DNA from: an uncultured Erysipelotrichaceae bacterium
Lineage (GTDB): Bacteria; Bacillota_I; Bacilli_A; RFN20; CAG-826
Length of the DNA: 64,000 bases
Direction: 5' to 3'
Assembly (NCBI GenBank): GCA_902787955.1
Contig: CADAIJ010000009.1
Span: 16,730-80,729, forward strand
Positions 25,685-34,086 of this stretch are shown here, in pieces. The notes beneath the pieces were generated by a model, which searched no databases, was not told the origin of the DNA, and worked only from the letters and a program-made list of their open reading frames with translations. The position numbers and the translations under genes were made by a program. The first letter of the stretch is position 1, and each line of letters opens with the position of its first letter.

Positions 25685-25712
25685 TAAAAAAGCCAGCAGA
25701 ACTGGCTTTTTT
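25685..25712 (-). terminator. Terminator of asnA
   Basis: AAAAGCCAG-CAGAA-CTGGCTTTT with T-runs on both strands. The adjacent TTGGGAAAATTTGTCTCA resembles the core of the palindrome family described at 13177. Confidence 0.88.
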
Positions 25713-25732
25713 GGGAAAATTTGTCTCATTAA

Positions 25733-26740
25733 TTAGAGCAAGAATATGCCTTTTTCTTTTAAGGAATTGATCTCTTTCTCATCCCATATTGAGACTTGCA
25801 CTTCACCAATATGAGCTTTTTGAAGAAGGAACATTGATAATCTAGATTGACCAATACCTCCTCCAATCGTAAGAGGAATCTTATCGTTTATGATTGCCTG
25901 ACAATATGGGTTATCAACTTTAGATAATTCGTTTGCTGCTTTTAATTGTTTGAGTAAACGATCTTTATTGACACGAATTCCCATGCTGGATAATTCAAAA
26001 GCCATATCATAGAGTGGATTATAAACTAAGATATCGCCATTTAAGTTCCAGTCATCATAGTCCGCAGCGCGGCTATCATGAGGCATCTTGTCTTTTAACT
26101 TATTACCAATTTGATATAAGAAGACAGATTTATATTCTCTACATATAGCGTCTTCTCTTTCTTTACGAGATAATTCTGGGTAGCGTTTTTCAAGTTCCTT
26201 TGTAGAGATAAATACAATATCTTTTGCAAGTTGATTCTTTAACTCTGGATATTTCTTTTCAATATCTAGACTTACTTTATATAAAGAAGAATAAATCTTA
26301 CGAACTATCTTTCTAAGATAGGACAGTTTACGATCTTCATTAGAAATAACTACTTCCCAGTCCCATTGGTCAACATAAATTGAATGCATAAAATCAAGCG
26401 TTTCATCTTTTCGAATCGCATTCATATCTGTATAAAGCCCAGTGTGTAAAGCAAAGTTATATTTACCTAAAGCTTGTCTTTTCCATTTCGCTAAAGAATG
26501 AACAATTTCAACTGTATCATCAATATTTTTAACTTCAAATGAAATTGGTTTTTCCACTCCACTTAAGCCATCATTAAGACCACTGCCATTTTTAACAAAT
26601 AATGGAGCGGACACTCTTAAAAGAGAAAGCTTCTTAGCTAAATAGATTTCAAATCTTTCTTTAATAAATTTAATAGCCTTTTGAGTTTCTAAAACATCAA
26701 GTTTGTTTTGATAGTTAATTGAATAAATAGATTTACGCAT
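25733..26740 (-). CDS. asnA: Aspartate-ammonia ligase
   Basis: A protein of 335 aa, normal length. ISTKELEKRYPELSRKEREDAICREYKSVFLYQIG, DYDDWNLNGDILVYNPLYDMAFELSSMGIRV and LPLTIGGGIGQSR-type C-terminal motif (as IPLTIGGGIGQSRLSMFLL) match AsnA, a class II synthetase-like enzyme that makes asparagine from aspartate, ammonia and ATP. Single gene, with a palindromic repeat just upstream of its start. Confidence 0.97.
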   Translation of the reverse strand: MRKSIYSINYQNKLDVLETQKAIKFIKERFEIYLAKKLSLLRVSAPLFVKNGSGLNDGLSGVEKPISFEVKNIDDTVEIVHSLAKWKRQALGKYNFALHTGLYTDMNAIRKDETLDFMHSIYVDQWDWEVVISNEDRKLSYLRKIVRKIYSSLYKVSLDIEKKYPELKNQLAKDIVFISTKELEKRYPELSRKEREDAICREYKSVFLYQIGNKLKDKMPHDSRAADYDDWNLNGDILVYNPLYDMAFELSSMGIRVNKDRLLKQLKAANELSKVDNPYCQAIINDKIPLTIGGGIGQSRLSMFLLQKAHIGEVQVSIWDEKEINSLKEKGIFLL

Positions 26741-26742
26741 AA

Positions 26743-26780
26743 ATGGGAATAATTTTCCAAAAGAGGGGACTTCCTATAGG
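26743..26780. repeat. Intergenic imperfect palindrome, copy B (half)
   Basis: TGGGAATAATTTTCCAAAAGAGGGGACTTCCTATAGG at positions 26744-26780 in the family consensus: core TGGGAANNATTNTCCA plus one GACTTCCTATAGG arm. It lies between asnA and the ABC permease gene. Confidence 0.6.
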
Positions 26781-26782
26781 TT

Positions 26783-27589
26783 TTACTTAACATCTCTTGT
26801 ACGGAAGAGGACTAATCCACCAGTAAAGAAGATAGCAATATAAACAACATTAACAATGATACCAGTTATAAAACGATCGTCTGGATAGCTAATAACTCCA
26901 CCTTCATTAGATATCGCTACTAAGGCATGAAGTGGGTTAATGTATCTAACAATTTGTTCTGCCTCAGGATTAACATTTGAAATGATAAATGAAGAGAAAT
27001 AAGCAATCATAATAAAGATGATTACAACTGGGATACATGGTCCAATACTTCTAAATGTGGTAGCAAAGAAGATAGTTATTGAGGTAATCGTGGTATAAAC
27101 AATAACGGTGAGAAGAATTGTTTTAAGAATATATTCTGGGCTTGATAAGCCTGGGAATATACCAGCTAAAACCATTCCATTTGGATCAAAGCCACCGAAA
27201 ATGGAGCCTAAGCCAAAAGAAATGCCAGCGTAAGCAGCTAAAATTACTAAAGTGAAAACTAATCCACTAAAGAATAAGCTTACATAGATTTTTAACTTAG
27301 AGTTACCAGCGATAATCTTATTTCTAATGGTGCCTTGAGTGAACTCAAGAACTGTGAAAGAAATTAAGTTAACTGGAATAGCGATACCAAAGTTTTGAGC
27401 AGGTGATAAAGAAGAAATAAGCATGTTTTGACCAGTGCATAATTCTTTTGACCCACTTAAGTTATCAATACCAAAATAGATTAAACTCATAATCACTGCT
27501 AAGCCTAAACCGATAAACATTGTGATTCTAAAAGTTAAATCTTTTCTAATCTTAAATAAGAAGGCTTTGAATAAATTAAACATTTCCAT
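26783..27589 (-). CDS. ABC-2-type transporter permease
   Basis: A protein of 268 aa with six membrane segments in the ABC-2 layout (large loop after helix 1 containing SKELCTGQNMLISSLSPAQNFGIAIPVNLISFTVLEFTQGTIRNKIIAGNSK). It forms the membrane channel with the ATPase encoded upstream, overlapping it by 14 bases. Substrate unknown. Such pairs commonly handle peptides or lantibiotic immunity; the peptide gene 160 bases further upstream may be relevant. Confidence 0.8.
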   Translation of the reverse strand: MEMFNLFKAFLFKIRKDLTFRITMFIGLGLAVIMSLIYFGIDNLSGSKELCTGQNMLISSLSPAQNFGIAIPVNLISFTVLEFTQGTIRNKIIAGNSKLKIYVSLFFSGLVFTLVILAAYAGISFGLGSIFGGFDPNGMVLAGIFPGLSSPEYILKTILLTVIVYTTITSITIFFATTFRSIGPCIPVVIIFIMIAYFSSFIISNVNPEAEQIVRYINPLHALVAISNEGGVISYPDDRFITGIIVNVVYIAIFFTGGLVLFRTRDVK

Positions 27590-28496
27590 TACCTCCTCCG
27601 ATTAAGTTTAGATAGAATTCTTCAACACTTTCGTCTGAAGATTTAATCGCTAAAATTTTAATCTTATTACTATGTAATAAAGTAACAACACTTCCGATAT
27701 CAACATCATCAAAAATGTTAATGTTACCATTTGGAGAAATATTAAGTTCTTTCATGCCATGGCTCTTAAGAAGGGCTTCGGCTTGATTGATATTATCAAC
27801 TTTAACTAATAAGGATTTGCGTGAACTATTTTGAAGTTCTTCGAATGTAAGTTCTTTAATGAGCTTACCATGAGAAATAAATCCATAGATTGAAGCAATC
27901 TTTTCAAGTTCAGAAAGAATATGAGAAGAAATTAAAACAGTGATTCCTTCTTCACGGTTAAGTTCAATAAGTAAATCTCTTAATTCGGCGATACCTTGAG
28001 GGTCTAAACCGTTCATAGGTTCATCAAGAAGCATGAGTCTTGGTTTATTGATAAGCGCTAAAGCGATACCTAAACGTTGTCTCATCCCTAAAGAGAAGTT
28101 TTTAACTTTCTTTTTGCCAACTGATTCAAGATGGACTTTAGTTAAAAGTTCCATTCTTTCTTTGTCAGTTAATTTGATACCAAGATACATTTCTTGGAAA
28201 ATCATATTATCTCTAGCGGTCATTGTTGGGACTAATGAAGTTGTTTCAACAATCGCAGCGATATTTTTACGAGCACCATAGATTTTACGATCTTTATGGC
28301 TAATACCAAATAAACTATAGCTACCTTTAGAAGGTTCAGCTAGACCAGTAAGCATACGCATAATCGTGGTTTTACCAGATCCGTTTTCTCCAACAAATCC
28401 ATAAATGGATCCTTCAGGAATATGCATATTTACATGATCAACAACTGCTCGACCGGAGTAAATCTTAGTCAATTCATTTGTTTCGATGATATTCAT
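27576..28496 (-). CDS. ABC transporter ATP-binding protein
   Basis: A protein of 306 aa. Walker A GENGSGKTT (about 36-44), signature LGMRQRLGIALAL, Walker B LMLLDEPMNGLD, and His switch SSHILSEL. The C-terminal 90 residues resemble the BcrA/CcmA drug-peptide group. It powers the adjacent ABC-2 permease. The ribosome site GAAAGGAAATC lies just before the ATG. Confidence 0.9.
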   Translation of the reverse strand: MNIIETNELTKIYSGRAVVDHVNMHIPEGSIYGFVGENGSGKTTIMRMLTGLAEPSKGSYSLFGISHKDRKIYGARKNIAAIVETTSLVPTMTARDNMIFQEMYLGIKLTDKERMELLTKVHLESVGKKKVKNFSLGMRQRLGIALALINKPRLMLLDEPMNGLDPQGIAELRDLLIELNREEGITVLISSHILSELEKIASIYGFISHGKLIKELTFEELQNSSRKSLLVKVDNINQAEALLKSHGMKELNISPNGNINIFDDVDIGSVVTLLHSNKIKILAIKSSDESVEEFYLNLIGGGNGNV

Positions 28497-28569
28497 AAAA
28501 GATTTCCTTTCATTCTAAATAAAGATAACACAATTTAAAAATAAAGCCACACATATATGTGTTATGGTA

Positions 28570-28597
28570 AAGAAAACACCCACATAATGTGAGTGTT
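28570..28597 (-). terminator. Terminator after the leader-peptide gene
   Basis: Minus-strand AACACTCACAT-T-ATGTGGGTGTT followed by TTCTTTACC. It separates the precursor-peptide gene from the ABC genes, so they are not one simple operon. Confidence 0.75.
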
Positions 28598-28656
28598 CGA
28601 TATAAAAGATAAATAATTAATTAAAATTAACTAGCAATACCTCTCCATGAGAGTGA

Positions 28657-28941
28657 TTATTTTTTCTCCCAAGTATAATCGCAATCAGGACAATGAAGTT
28701 CATAACCATAAAATGGGAACCAGGTCCATCCTGGATTATGGGATCCACATTTTGGACATACTAGTTTGTCACCTCTTGGAGGTTCAGATGTACATCCACC
28801 ACCAGTAACTGCGGCTAATTGTTCGTCATTTAGTTCAATTCCTTCATGTTTAGCTAAAGCTAATAATTCATCCTGGGTTTTACAATGTTTAACCTTTTCG
28901 ATTAATTCTTCACTTAACCCATTAAGTAATTCTTTTTTCAT
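28657..28941 (-). CDS. Nif11/bacteriocin-type leader peptide with a zinc-ribbon core
   Basis: A protein of 94 aa. Residues 1-48 (LSEELIEKVKHCKTQDELLALAKHEGIELNDEQLAAVTGGG) match the Nif11-like/bacteriocin-type leader with a double-glycine cleavage site. The remaining 45 residues carry CPKCG...CPDC, a four-cysteine zinc-ribbon-like knuckle rich in Trp, Tyr and Pro, rather than a usual lanthipeptide core. Ribosome site AAGGAGA precedes the ATG. No modification enzyme or C39 protease is next to it; an ABC-2 exporter lies downstream beyond a terminator. Could be a secreted or modified metal-binding peptide. Role inferred. Confidence 0.65.
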   Translation of the reverse strand: MKKELLNGLSEELIEKVKHCKTQDELLALAKHEGIELNDEQLAAVTGGGCTSEPPRGDKLVCPKCGSHNPGWTWFPFYGYELHCPDCDYTWEKK

Positions 28942-29034
28942 ATTAAGGTTCTCCTTTGCTTTTTTATAGTAGCATAGTGGCTGTCACAAAAGTGCCACAT
29001 TTTTATATAAAGAAACCATAATTATTATAAAGAT

Positions 29035-29068
29035 AAAAAAAATAACATCCTGAGGTTTTCAGAATGTT
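29035..29068 (-). terminator. Terminator of the type III toxin gene
   Basis: Minus-strand AACATTCTGA-AAACC-TCAGGATGTT (one mismatch) followed by ATTTTTTTTATC. Confidence 0.8.
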
Positions 29069-29089
29069 AAATTCTATTAAGTGTCTTGG

Positions 29090-29135
29090 TGTAACGGAGT
29101 TAATATTCAATTAGCAATTTGTAACGGAGTTAATA
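29090..29135. repeat. Short direct repeat after the toxin gene
   Basis: TGTAACGGAGTTAATA occurs at 29090-29105 and again at 29120-29135, a 30-base period. It lies between the toxin stop and its terminator on the minus strand. Function unknown. Confidence 0.7.
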
Positions 29136-29141
29136 ATCGTA

Positions 29142-29597
29142 TTAGTTTAACAAAAACTCATCAAAATATTTAAGCGTAGAGAATTTATATCTCCTAGCTA
29201 TATATTCGTTTCCACCATTCTTTTTGAAAGAAATGTAGTCGAATACATATTTCTTGAATTTGTTGATGATAAAAAACGCTTTTTCTTGTAATTCTAAATA
29301 TTCTTTATCATTAATGTCGGTTTCTTTGCCTAAGTAATTATCTTTTGATATCACTACAGCTTTACTAAAATCGATACCGGTTGATGATTTGGTTTCACGA
29401 TTAGATGTTTTAAATTTATAGCAATAAGAATGACGAATATTGGTTCTTAGTGGAATAGCAAATTTCAAATTATCAATTTCCACAAGTAAAACAACATAAG
29501 GCCTACCTAATTTAGCTTCCATCTCTGGAAATTCATTGTGAGGATAAGCTTTATAAAACTCTTTTGATAGTTTTCTTAGTTCTACAATTTTAGCCAT
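29142..29597 (-). CDS. Type III toxin-antitoxin endoribonuclease (ToxN/AbiQ/TenpN-like)
   Basis: A protein of 151 aa. KEFYKAYPHNEFPEMEAKLGRPYVVLLVEIDNLKFAIPLRTNIRHSYCYKF and GIDFSKAVVISKDNYLG match the ToxN/AbiQ/TenpN endoribonuclease fold (GRPY-x-V, PLRTNI). These toxins cut RNA and are held inactive by a repeat RNA encoded just upstream. Here two 44-bp repeats, an attenuating terminator and a promoter lie in the expected order on the same strand. No strong Shine-Dalgarno is seen, in keeping with low toxin output. Many type III systems protect against phage. Subfamily uncertain; TenpN-like seems closest. Confidence 0.85.
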   Translation of the reverse strand: MAKIVELRKLSKEFYKAYPHNEFPEMEAKLGRPYVVLLVEIDNLKFAIPLRTNIRHSYCYKFKTSNRETKSSTGIDFSKAVVISKDNYLGKETDINDKEYLELQEKAFFIINKFKKYVFDYISFKKNGGNEYIARRYKFSTLKYFDEFLLN

Positions 29598-29602
29598 AAA
29601 GA

Positions 29603-29627
29603 TAATAAAAGCTTGGAATATCCAAGC
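29603..29627 (-). terminator. Attenuator between antitoxin RNA repeats and toxin gene
   Basis: Minus-strand GCTTGGA-TAT-TCCAAGC followed by TTTTATTATC, ending about six bases before the toxin ATG. It should limit read-through so that antitoxin RNA outnumbers toxin mRNA. Confidence 0.88.
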
Positions 29628-29630
29628 AAG

Positions 29631-29718
29631 TTCATTTGGGATTTCTTTTTAAGGTCTTACCCTCGGACCATATCTTCGTTTGGGATTTCTTTTTAAGGTC
29701 TTACCCTCAGACCATGTC
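29631..29718 (-). ncRNA. Type III antitoxin RNA: two tandem 44-bp repeats
   Basis: Repeat units 29631-29674 and 29675-29718 differ at four positions. In the transcript each reads GACATGGTC-TGAGGGTAAGACC-TTAAAAAGAAATCCCAAACGAA-like, with GGTC pairing GACC around the middle, fitting a pseudoknot-forming antitoxin unit that the toxin would release by cleavage. A degenerate fragment precedes the first transcribed unit (29719-29745). Repeat number is at the low end for the class. Confidence 0.82.
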
Positions 29719-29747
29719 TATCAAGAGGTTTCCCTTTTGACACTTTC

Positions 29748-29776
29748 ATAATACAAAATAAAACCCTATTTTTCAA
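29748..29776 (-). promoter_or_regulatory. Promoter of the type III TA locus
   Basis: On the minus strand TTGAAA (29771-29776), 17-base spacer, TATTAT (29748-29753). It overlaps the terminator of the upstream tRNA-Arg. Confidence 0.78.
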
Positions 29777-29781
29777 TAGGG
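29757..29781 (-). terminator. Terminator of tRNA-Arg(UCU)
   Basis: Minus-strand CCCTATT-GAAA-AATAGGG followed by TTTTATTTTG, 12 bases after the tRNA CCA end. Its T-run is also the spacer of the TA promoter. Confidence 0.85.
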
Positions 29782-29792
29782 AATTAAATCAA

Positions 29793-29869
<77 letters not shown>

Positions 29870-29891
29870 AAGCGCAGTTATTTATAATAAA

Positions 29892-31667
29892 CTATTTTCT
29901 ATCTTTTTCAACTGCTTTTATTCTTTCAAGAAGATTTTTTGCTACTTCTTCTGGGATGAGTTGGGATAGTTCTTCTAAACTAGCAGATTTTAGTAAATCT
30001 AAGCTTGGATATCTTAATCTAATAATTTCCTGACGTTTACTTCCTAAACCTTTCACATCATCAAGGATTCCTTTTGTGAACGATTTAGAGCGTTTATCGT
30101 GATGGAAAGATATAGCGAATCTATGGACTTCATCTTGCATTCTAACAAGCATGAAGAATAAAGATTTATTATCAATAGGATAAGTATTCCCTTCTTTATC
30201 CATGATTCCTTTAGTTTGGTGTTTATCGTTTTTATAAAGACCATAGACTGGGATATTTAAGCCTAATTCGTTAATTATTTCGTTACCAGCGTGGATTTGA
30301 GTAAGACCACCATCGACGAGAATTAAATCAGGCATATCCTGCTCTTCTTCTTTCATTCTTTTATAGCGGCGAAGCATTACTTCTTTCATTGAAGCAAAGT
30401 CATCACGCTTTTCCATGTGCTCAATATTGTATTTTCGGTATAGTTTTTTAACTGGTTCCCCGTTTATAAAGACCACTGCCACACCAACTGGAGAGTCACC
30501 TTGGATATGGGAGTTATCAAAAAGTTCAACGCGATATGGAGTTGGAATAGATATGATATGTCCTAAGTCTTCTAATAAAGCAACTTTATCATCTTCAAGT
30601 CGAGCGGAAACAAAGTGAGAATCTAAAGCGTTTTTTGCATTTAATGACGCCATCTCGATGAGTTCAAGTTGATCACCTTTAGTGATGGAATTAACTCTTA
30701 CATCATAAATGGATTCAATTTGTTCTTTAATGTTTGGAATATTGATTAAGATTTCATGAGGCAAATCATGAGTGGAATAATAATGAAGAATTGCGTTAGT
30801 AATCTGTTCGATATTGTCCCCAAATTCTTCTAAGATAAAGGCTTCTTTTCCAAGTAAAATACCTCTTCGATAAGTGAGTAACGCTAAAGAAAGATAACCA
30901 TTTCGAGAAGTGTAGGCAAAAACATCTCGAGATACTCTATTTTTATCTTCAACACCTTGGAAGGAAGTAATATGTTCAATTGCTTTTAATGTTTTAGCGA
31001 TTTCCCCGGCTTTTTCAAACTCGAGGTTATTTGAATATTCTTCCATTTCGAGTTTGAGCTTAGCTTTGATTTCTTGGGTATCTCCATTTAAGAAATCGCG
31101 GATTTTATTATATAACTCCTCATATTTTTGAGGATCAATCTTATTTATACAAGGACCTAAACACATTCCCATATGGTAATAAAGACATGGAGTTTTAGGG
31201 ATAGTGCGACATTTACGAGTAGGAAATAGTTTATTTAAAAGATTAATTACTTCATAAGCATATGATGAAGTTGAGAAAGGTCCAAAATAATAATATTCAC
31301 TTCTTTTATCATTATTGCTTCTAGCGATTTTTAAATATGGATCGCCTTTCTTTTTTAAAGCAATATAAGGATAATGCTTTCCATCTTTAAGAAGAATGTT
31401 GTAGCGAGGATAATAAGTGTGAATTAGGTTTTCTTCTAAAAGAAATGCTTCTTTATCTGTTTTAGTTAGAATCGTTTCGAAATGGTCGACATTTTCCACC
31501 ATCTTGGCGACTTTACCTACTTGAGGACGAAGAAAATATTGACTTACACGGTTATATAGATTGATAGCTTTTCCAACATAGATGACTTTGTCATCCTTGT
31601 TTTTCATTAGATAAACACCTGGAGAATGAGGAAGAAGAGGAATGGCTTTTTCTACTTTTTCAGTCAT
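29892..31667 (-). CDS. uvrC: Excinuclease ABC subunit C
   Basis: A protein of 591 aa. N-terminal GIY-YIG nuclease domain (SPGVYLMKNKDDKVIYVGKAINLYNRVSQYF), a CPxxxxCxxPC-like region (KCRTIPKTPCLYYHMGMCLGPCI), UVR motif (KLELEEYS-type helix around 205-235), UvrC RNase-H-like domain (ELFDNSHIQGDSPVGVAVVF, LILVDGG) and a C-terminal helix-hairpin-helix. It makes both incisions in nucleotide excision repair. Its ATG overlaps the mutS2 TGA stop (ATGA), so they are co-translated. Confidence 0.97.
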   Translation of the reverse strand: MTEKVEKAIPLLPHSPGVYLMKNKDDKVIYVGKAINLYNRVSQYFLRPQVGKVAKMVENVDHFETILTKTDKEAFLLEENLIHTYYPRYNILLKDGKHYPYIALKKKGDPYLKIARSNNDKRSEYYYFGPFSTSSYAYEVINLLNKLFPTRKCRTIPKTPCLYYHMGMCLGPCINKIDPQKYEELYNKIRDFLNGDTQEIKAKLKLEMEEYSNNLEFEKAGEIAKTLKAIEHITSFQGVEDKNRVSRDVFAYTSRNGYLSLALLTYRRGILLGKEAFILEEFGDNIEQITNAILHYYSTHDLPHEILINIPNIKEQIESIYDVRVNSITKGDQLELIEMASLNAKNALDSHFVSARLEDDKVALLEDLGHIISIPTPYRVELFDNSHIQGDSPVGVAVVFINGEPVKKLYRKYNIEHMEKRDDFASMKEVMLRRYKRMKEEEQDMPDLILVDGGLTQIHAGNEIINELGLNIPVYGLYKNDKHQTKGIMDKEGNTYPIDNKSLFFMLVRMQDEVHRFAISFHHDKRSKSFTKGILDDVKGLGSKRQEIIRLRYPSLDLLKSASLEELSQLIPEEVAKNLLERIKAVEKDRK

Positions 31668-33979
31668 TTCAAAGTAACAACGGTCGCTCCGTCGCCTCCA
31701 TCATAATAGCCAGCAGAATGGAATTCTTCGACAAATGAACATTTTGCTAAATAATCTCTAACTAGATTACGAAGTGCGCCTGAGCCTTTTCCGTGGACAA
31801 TACGAACTGTCTTAAAATGTTTAAGTCTAGCGTCATCAAGATATTTCGCTAAATGGTCTTTGGCCTCATCAATATGTTCTCCAATAATATTGAGTTCAAG
31901 CTTAACATCACTTTTGATTTTAACCATTTTATCCACTGAACTTGGTTGAATTACTTTATGTGGTTTTTCATTAGTCTTTTTAACTTTATTTCGATCAATT
32001 TTTAAGGTCATTCCTTCACTGGTAATGAGATTTAAATTATCCCCTTTAATTGAGACAATTTTTCCCATTAAGCCGAGACCCTCGACTTTAACGTAGTCTC
32101 CAAGGTTAAGGTTTTCATTAGAAAGTTCAAATTCTTCTTCCTTAATAATCTCATCTAATTCTTCTCTAGCAGCGAGTAATTCTTTTTGAGTTACTTTTGG
32201 ATTTGAAAGCACCCGTAAAGCGTCTTTTATTTGTTCTTTGGCTTCTTCGATTAATTTCTCTCTCGTCTCTTCAACATCTTTAAGAAGATTCTCTTTTTTA
32301 TCATTTAAATTCTCTTCTTTGTTTTTGAGTTCAGTTTCTTTAATCGCATTTAGTCTTTCTTTTTCTTTTAAAGATTCTTTAAGTTCTTCGTTTTCTAAGA
32401 TTAATTTGTTAAGTTTTTCGATTGTGTCATTGATATCGGTTTTCTTATTTCTTGCTAAACGTTTTTTTGCTGATTTAATAATATCTTCATCAAGATGATA
32501 TCTTTTTGCCATTTCTAAACCATAACTTCGACCTGGAAGACCGATATGAAGTTTATAAGTAGGAAGAAGTTTAGTGTCATCGAAAATCATCATTGCATTA
32601 ACGATGCCATCTTTTGAATAAGCATACTCTTTAACTTGATCAAAGTGAGATGAAATTAAGGCAAAACATTCTTTGTTAAATAAGAATTCAATAACTGAGA
32701 TTGCTATAGCTTCTCCTTCTTTTGGAGAGGTGCCTGTTCCAAGTTCATCAATTAAGACCAAATCATTCGGACTCACAAAGTGAGTGATACGAGAAATGTT
32801 TGAGATATGAGCGGAGAAAGTAGAAAGATTATCACTTAAAGATTGATTATCGCCAATGTCGGCAAAAATCTTAGGAAAGAATGATAATCTAGCTTTTTTA
32901 GATGTTGGTAAAGCTAAACCCATCTCCGCCATCATGACAAGAAGACCTAGTGTTTTTAAAGCAACAGTTTTACCACCAGCATTAGGACCAGAGATAACGA
33001 TTAAACGTTGAGTCTTATCAAGATAAAAAGTATTAGGAACCACCACATCTTTATTAATTAATGGGTGACGAGCATTTTCAAAATCAATAATTCTTTCATC
33101 TTCAACAAAATCAGGAGCTTCCATTTGATTTTCAATCGCGTATTTTGCTTTAGCGTTTAAGAAATCAAGTTCAGCGATGATAACGTTATTTGTGACAATT
33201 TGTTCTTCTAAACTAATTACTTTTTGAGTTAGTTCTTTTAATAAACGAGTTATCTCTTCTTTTTCCTTATTTTTAAGAATAAAGATGTTATTAGAAAGTT
33301 CCACCAAAGGTGCAGGTTCAATAAAAGTGGTCATTCCGGAATCAGAAATATCATGAATAATACCTGGGATCTTACTTTTATCTGAGGTTTTAACAGGAAG
33401 AACAAAGTGATCTCCTCTAATCGTATAAGTTGCTTCATTAAGGTTATCTTTGTAGCGGTTCACTAAAGATAAAGTGAGTTTACGGAGATCATCTTCTTTA
33501 ACATAAATTTGTCTTCTAATTCTTGCTAATTCAGGAGAAGCATCATCTAAGATAGTTAAATTAGGTGAGATAACTCGATGAATAGATTTTTCTAAATCGG
33601 TTAAATCGAAAAGCTTATCCACAATTTCAATGATGATTGGATATTTAGATCTTTCGATTTTTCTAAAATAGTTATTAATTTTTAAGCAAGTTAAGACATC
33701 TGAAGCAACATGGTCTAAATCAAGAGGAGTTAGTATTCCTCCTTTTTTAGCGAAATCAATATAGTTAGATAAGTTAAAAGAAACTTCGATTGGAAGCTCG
33801 CCATGTCGATAATTTAAGATAATCATCTCATCAAGTTTTTGGCTCTCAAGTTTTGCCTCATTAAGATTCGATAACATCTTAAGGTTTTCGATTCTTTCTT
33901 TAGCGATTTCACCACGAGCAAAAAATGAAATATTATCCAAGACTTGTTTGATTTCTAAAGTTGCATATATGTCTAGCAT
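31664..33979 (-). CDS. mutS2: MutS2 ATPase with C-terminal Smr domain
   Basis: A protein of 771 aa starting MLDIYATLEIKQVLDN. Core helices, Walker A GPNAGGKTVALKTLG (about 325-340), Walker B LVLIDELGTGTSPKEG, a long coiled coil (about 510-610) and a C-terminal Smr nuclease domain (LNIIGEHIDEAKDHLAKYLDDARL...VRIVHGKGSGALRNLV). MutS2 acts on collided ribosomes and recombination intermediates. The start is set by the family N-terminus; TATAAT lies only eight bases upstream, so the mRNA may be nearly leaderless. The same 20-base promoter/start block occurs again at 35082. Confidence 0.96.
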   Translation of the reverse strand: MLDIYATLEIKQVLDNISFFARGEIAKERIENLKMLSNLNEAKLESQKLDEMIILNYRHGELPIEVSFNLSNYIDFAKKGGILTPLDLDHVASDVLTCLKINNYFRKIERSKYPIIIEIVDKLFDLTDLEKSIHRVISPNLTILDDASPELARIRRQIYVKEDDLRKLTLSLVNRYKDNLNEATYTIRGDHFVLPVKTSDKSKIPGIIHDISDSGMTTFIEPAPLVELSNNIFILKNKEKEEITRLLKELTQKVISLEEQIVTNNVIIAELDFLNAKAKYAIENQMEAPDFVEDERIIDFENARHPLINKDVVVPNTFYLDKTQRLIVISGPNAGGKTVALKTLGLLVMMAEMGLALPTSKKARLSFFPKIFADIGDNQSLSDNLSTFSAHISNISRITHFVSPNDLVLIDELGTGTSPKEGEAIAISVIEFLFNKECFALISSHFDQVKEYAYSKDGIVNAMMIFDDTKLLPTYKLHIGLPGRSYGLEMAKRYHLDEDIIKSAKKRLARNKKTDINDTIEKLNKLILENEELKESLKEKERLNAIKETELKNKEENLNDKKENLLKDVEETREKLIEEAKEQIKDALRVLSNPKVTQKELLAAREELDEIIKEEEFELSNENLNLGDYVKVEGLGLMGKIVSIKGDNLNLITSEGMTLKIDRNKVKKTNEKPHKVIQPSSVDKMVKIKSDVKLELNIIGEHIDEAKDHLAKYLDDARLKHFKTVRIVHGKGSGALRNLVRDYLAKCSFVEEFHSAGYYDGGDGATVVTLK

Positions 33980-33995
33980 AGTTAGGATTATAACA
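33976..33995 (-). repeat. mutS2 promoter/start block, copy 1
   Basis: A 20-bp block, holding TATAAT and the start codon of mutS2 on the minus strand. The identical block occurs at 35082-35101. The two copies bracket the membrane-protein gene between them. Confidence 0.85.
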
Positions 33996-34086
33996 CTAAG
34001 TTGCAATGATTTCTTTAAAGTCGCTTTTCAAATAATTGATTATATTATGGTTATTTCAATATAAAACCAATAATATTTAAAAAAAT

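Noticed and set aside
28573..28941. RiPP operon joining the leader peptide to the ABC transporter
   Set aside because: A terminator separates them and the ABC genes have their own ribosome sites. A functional link is possible but not shown.
29631..29718. CRISPR array
   Set aside because: The two 44-bp units are contiguous without spacers and lie before a type III toxin gene. No cas genes or other arrays occur in the window.
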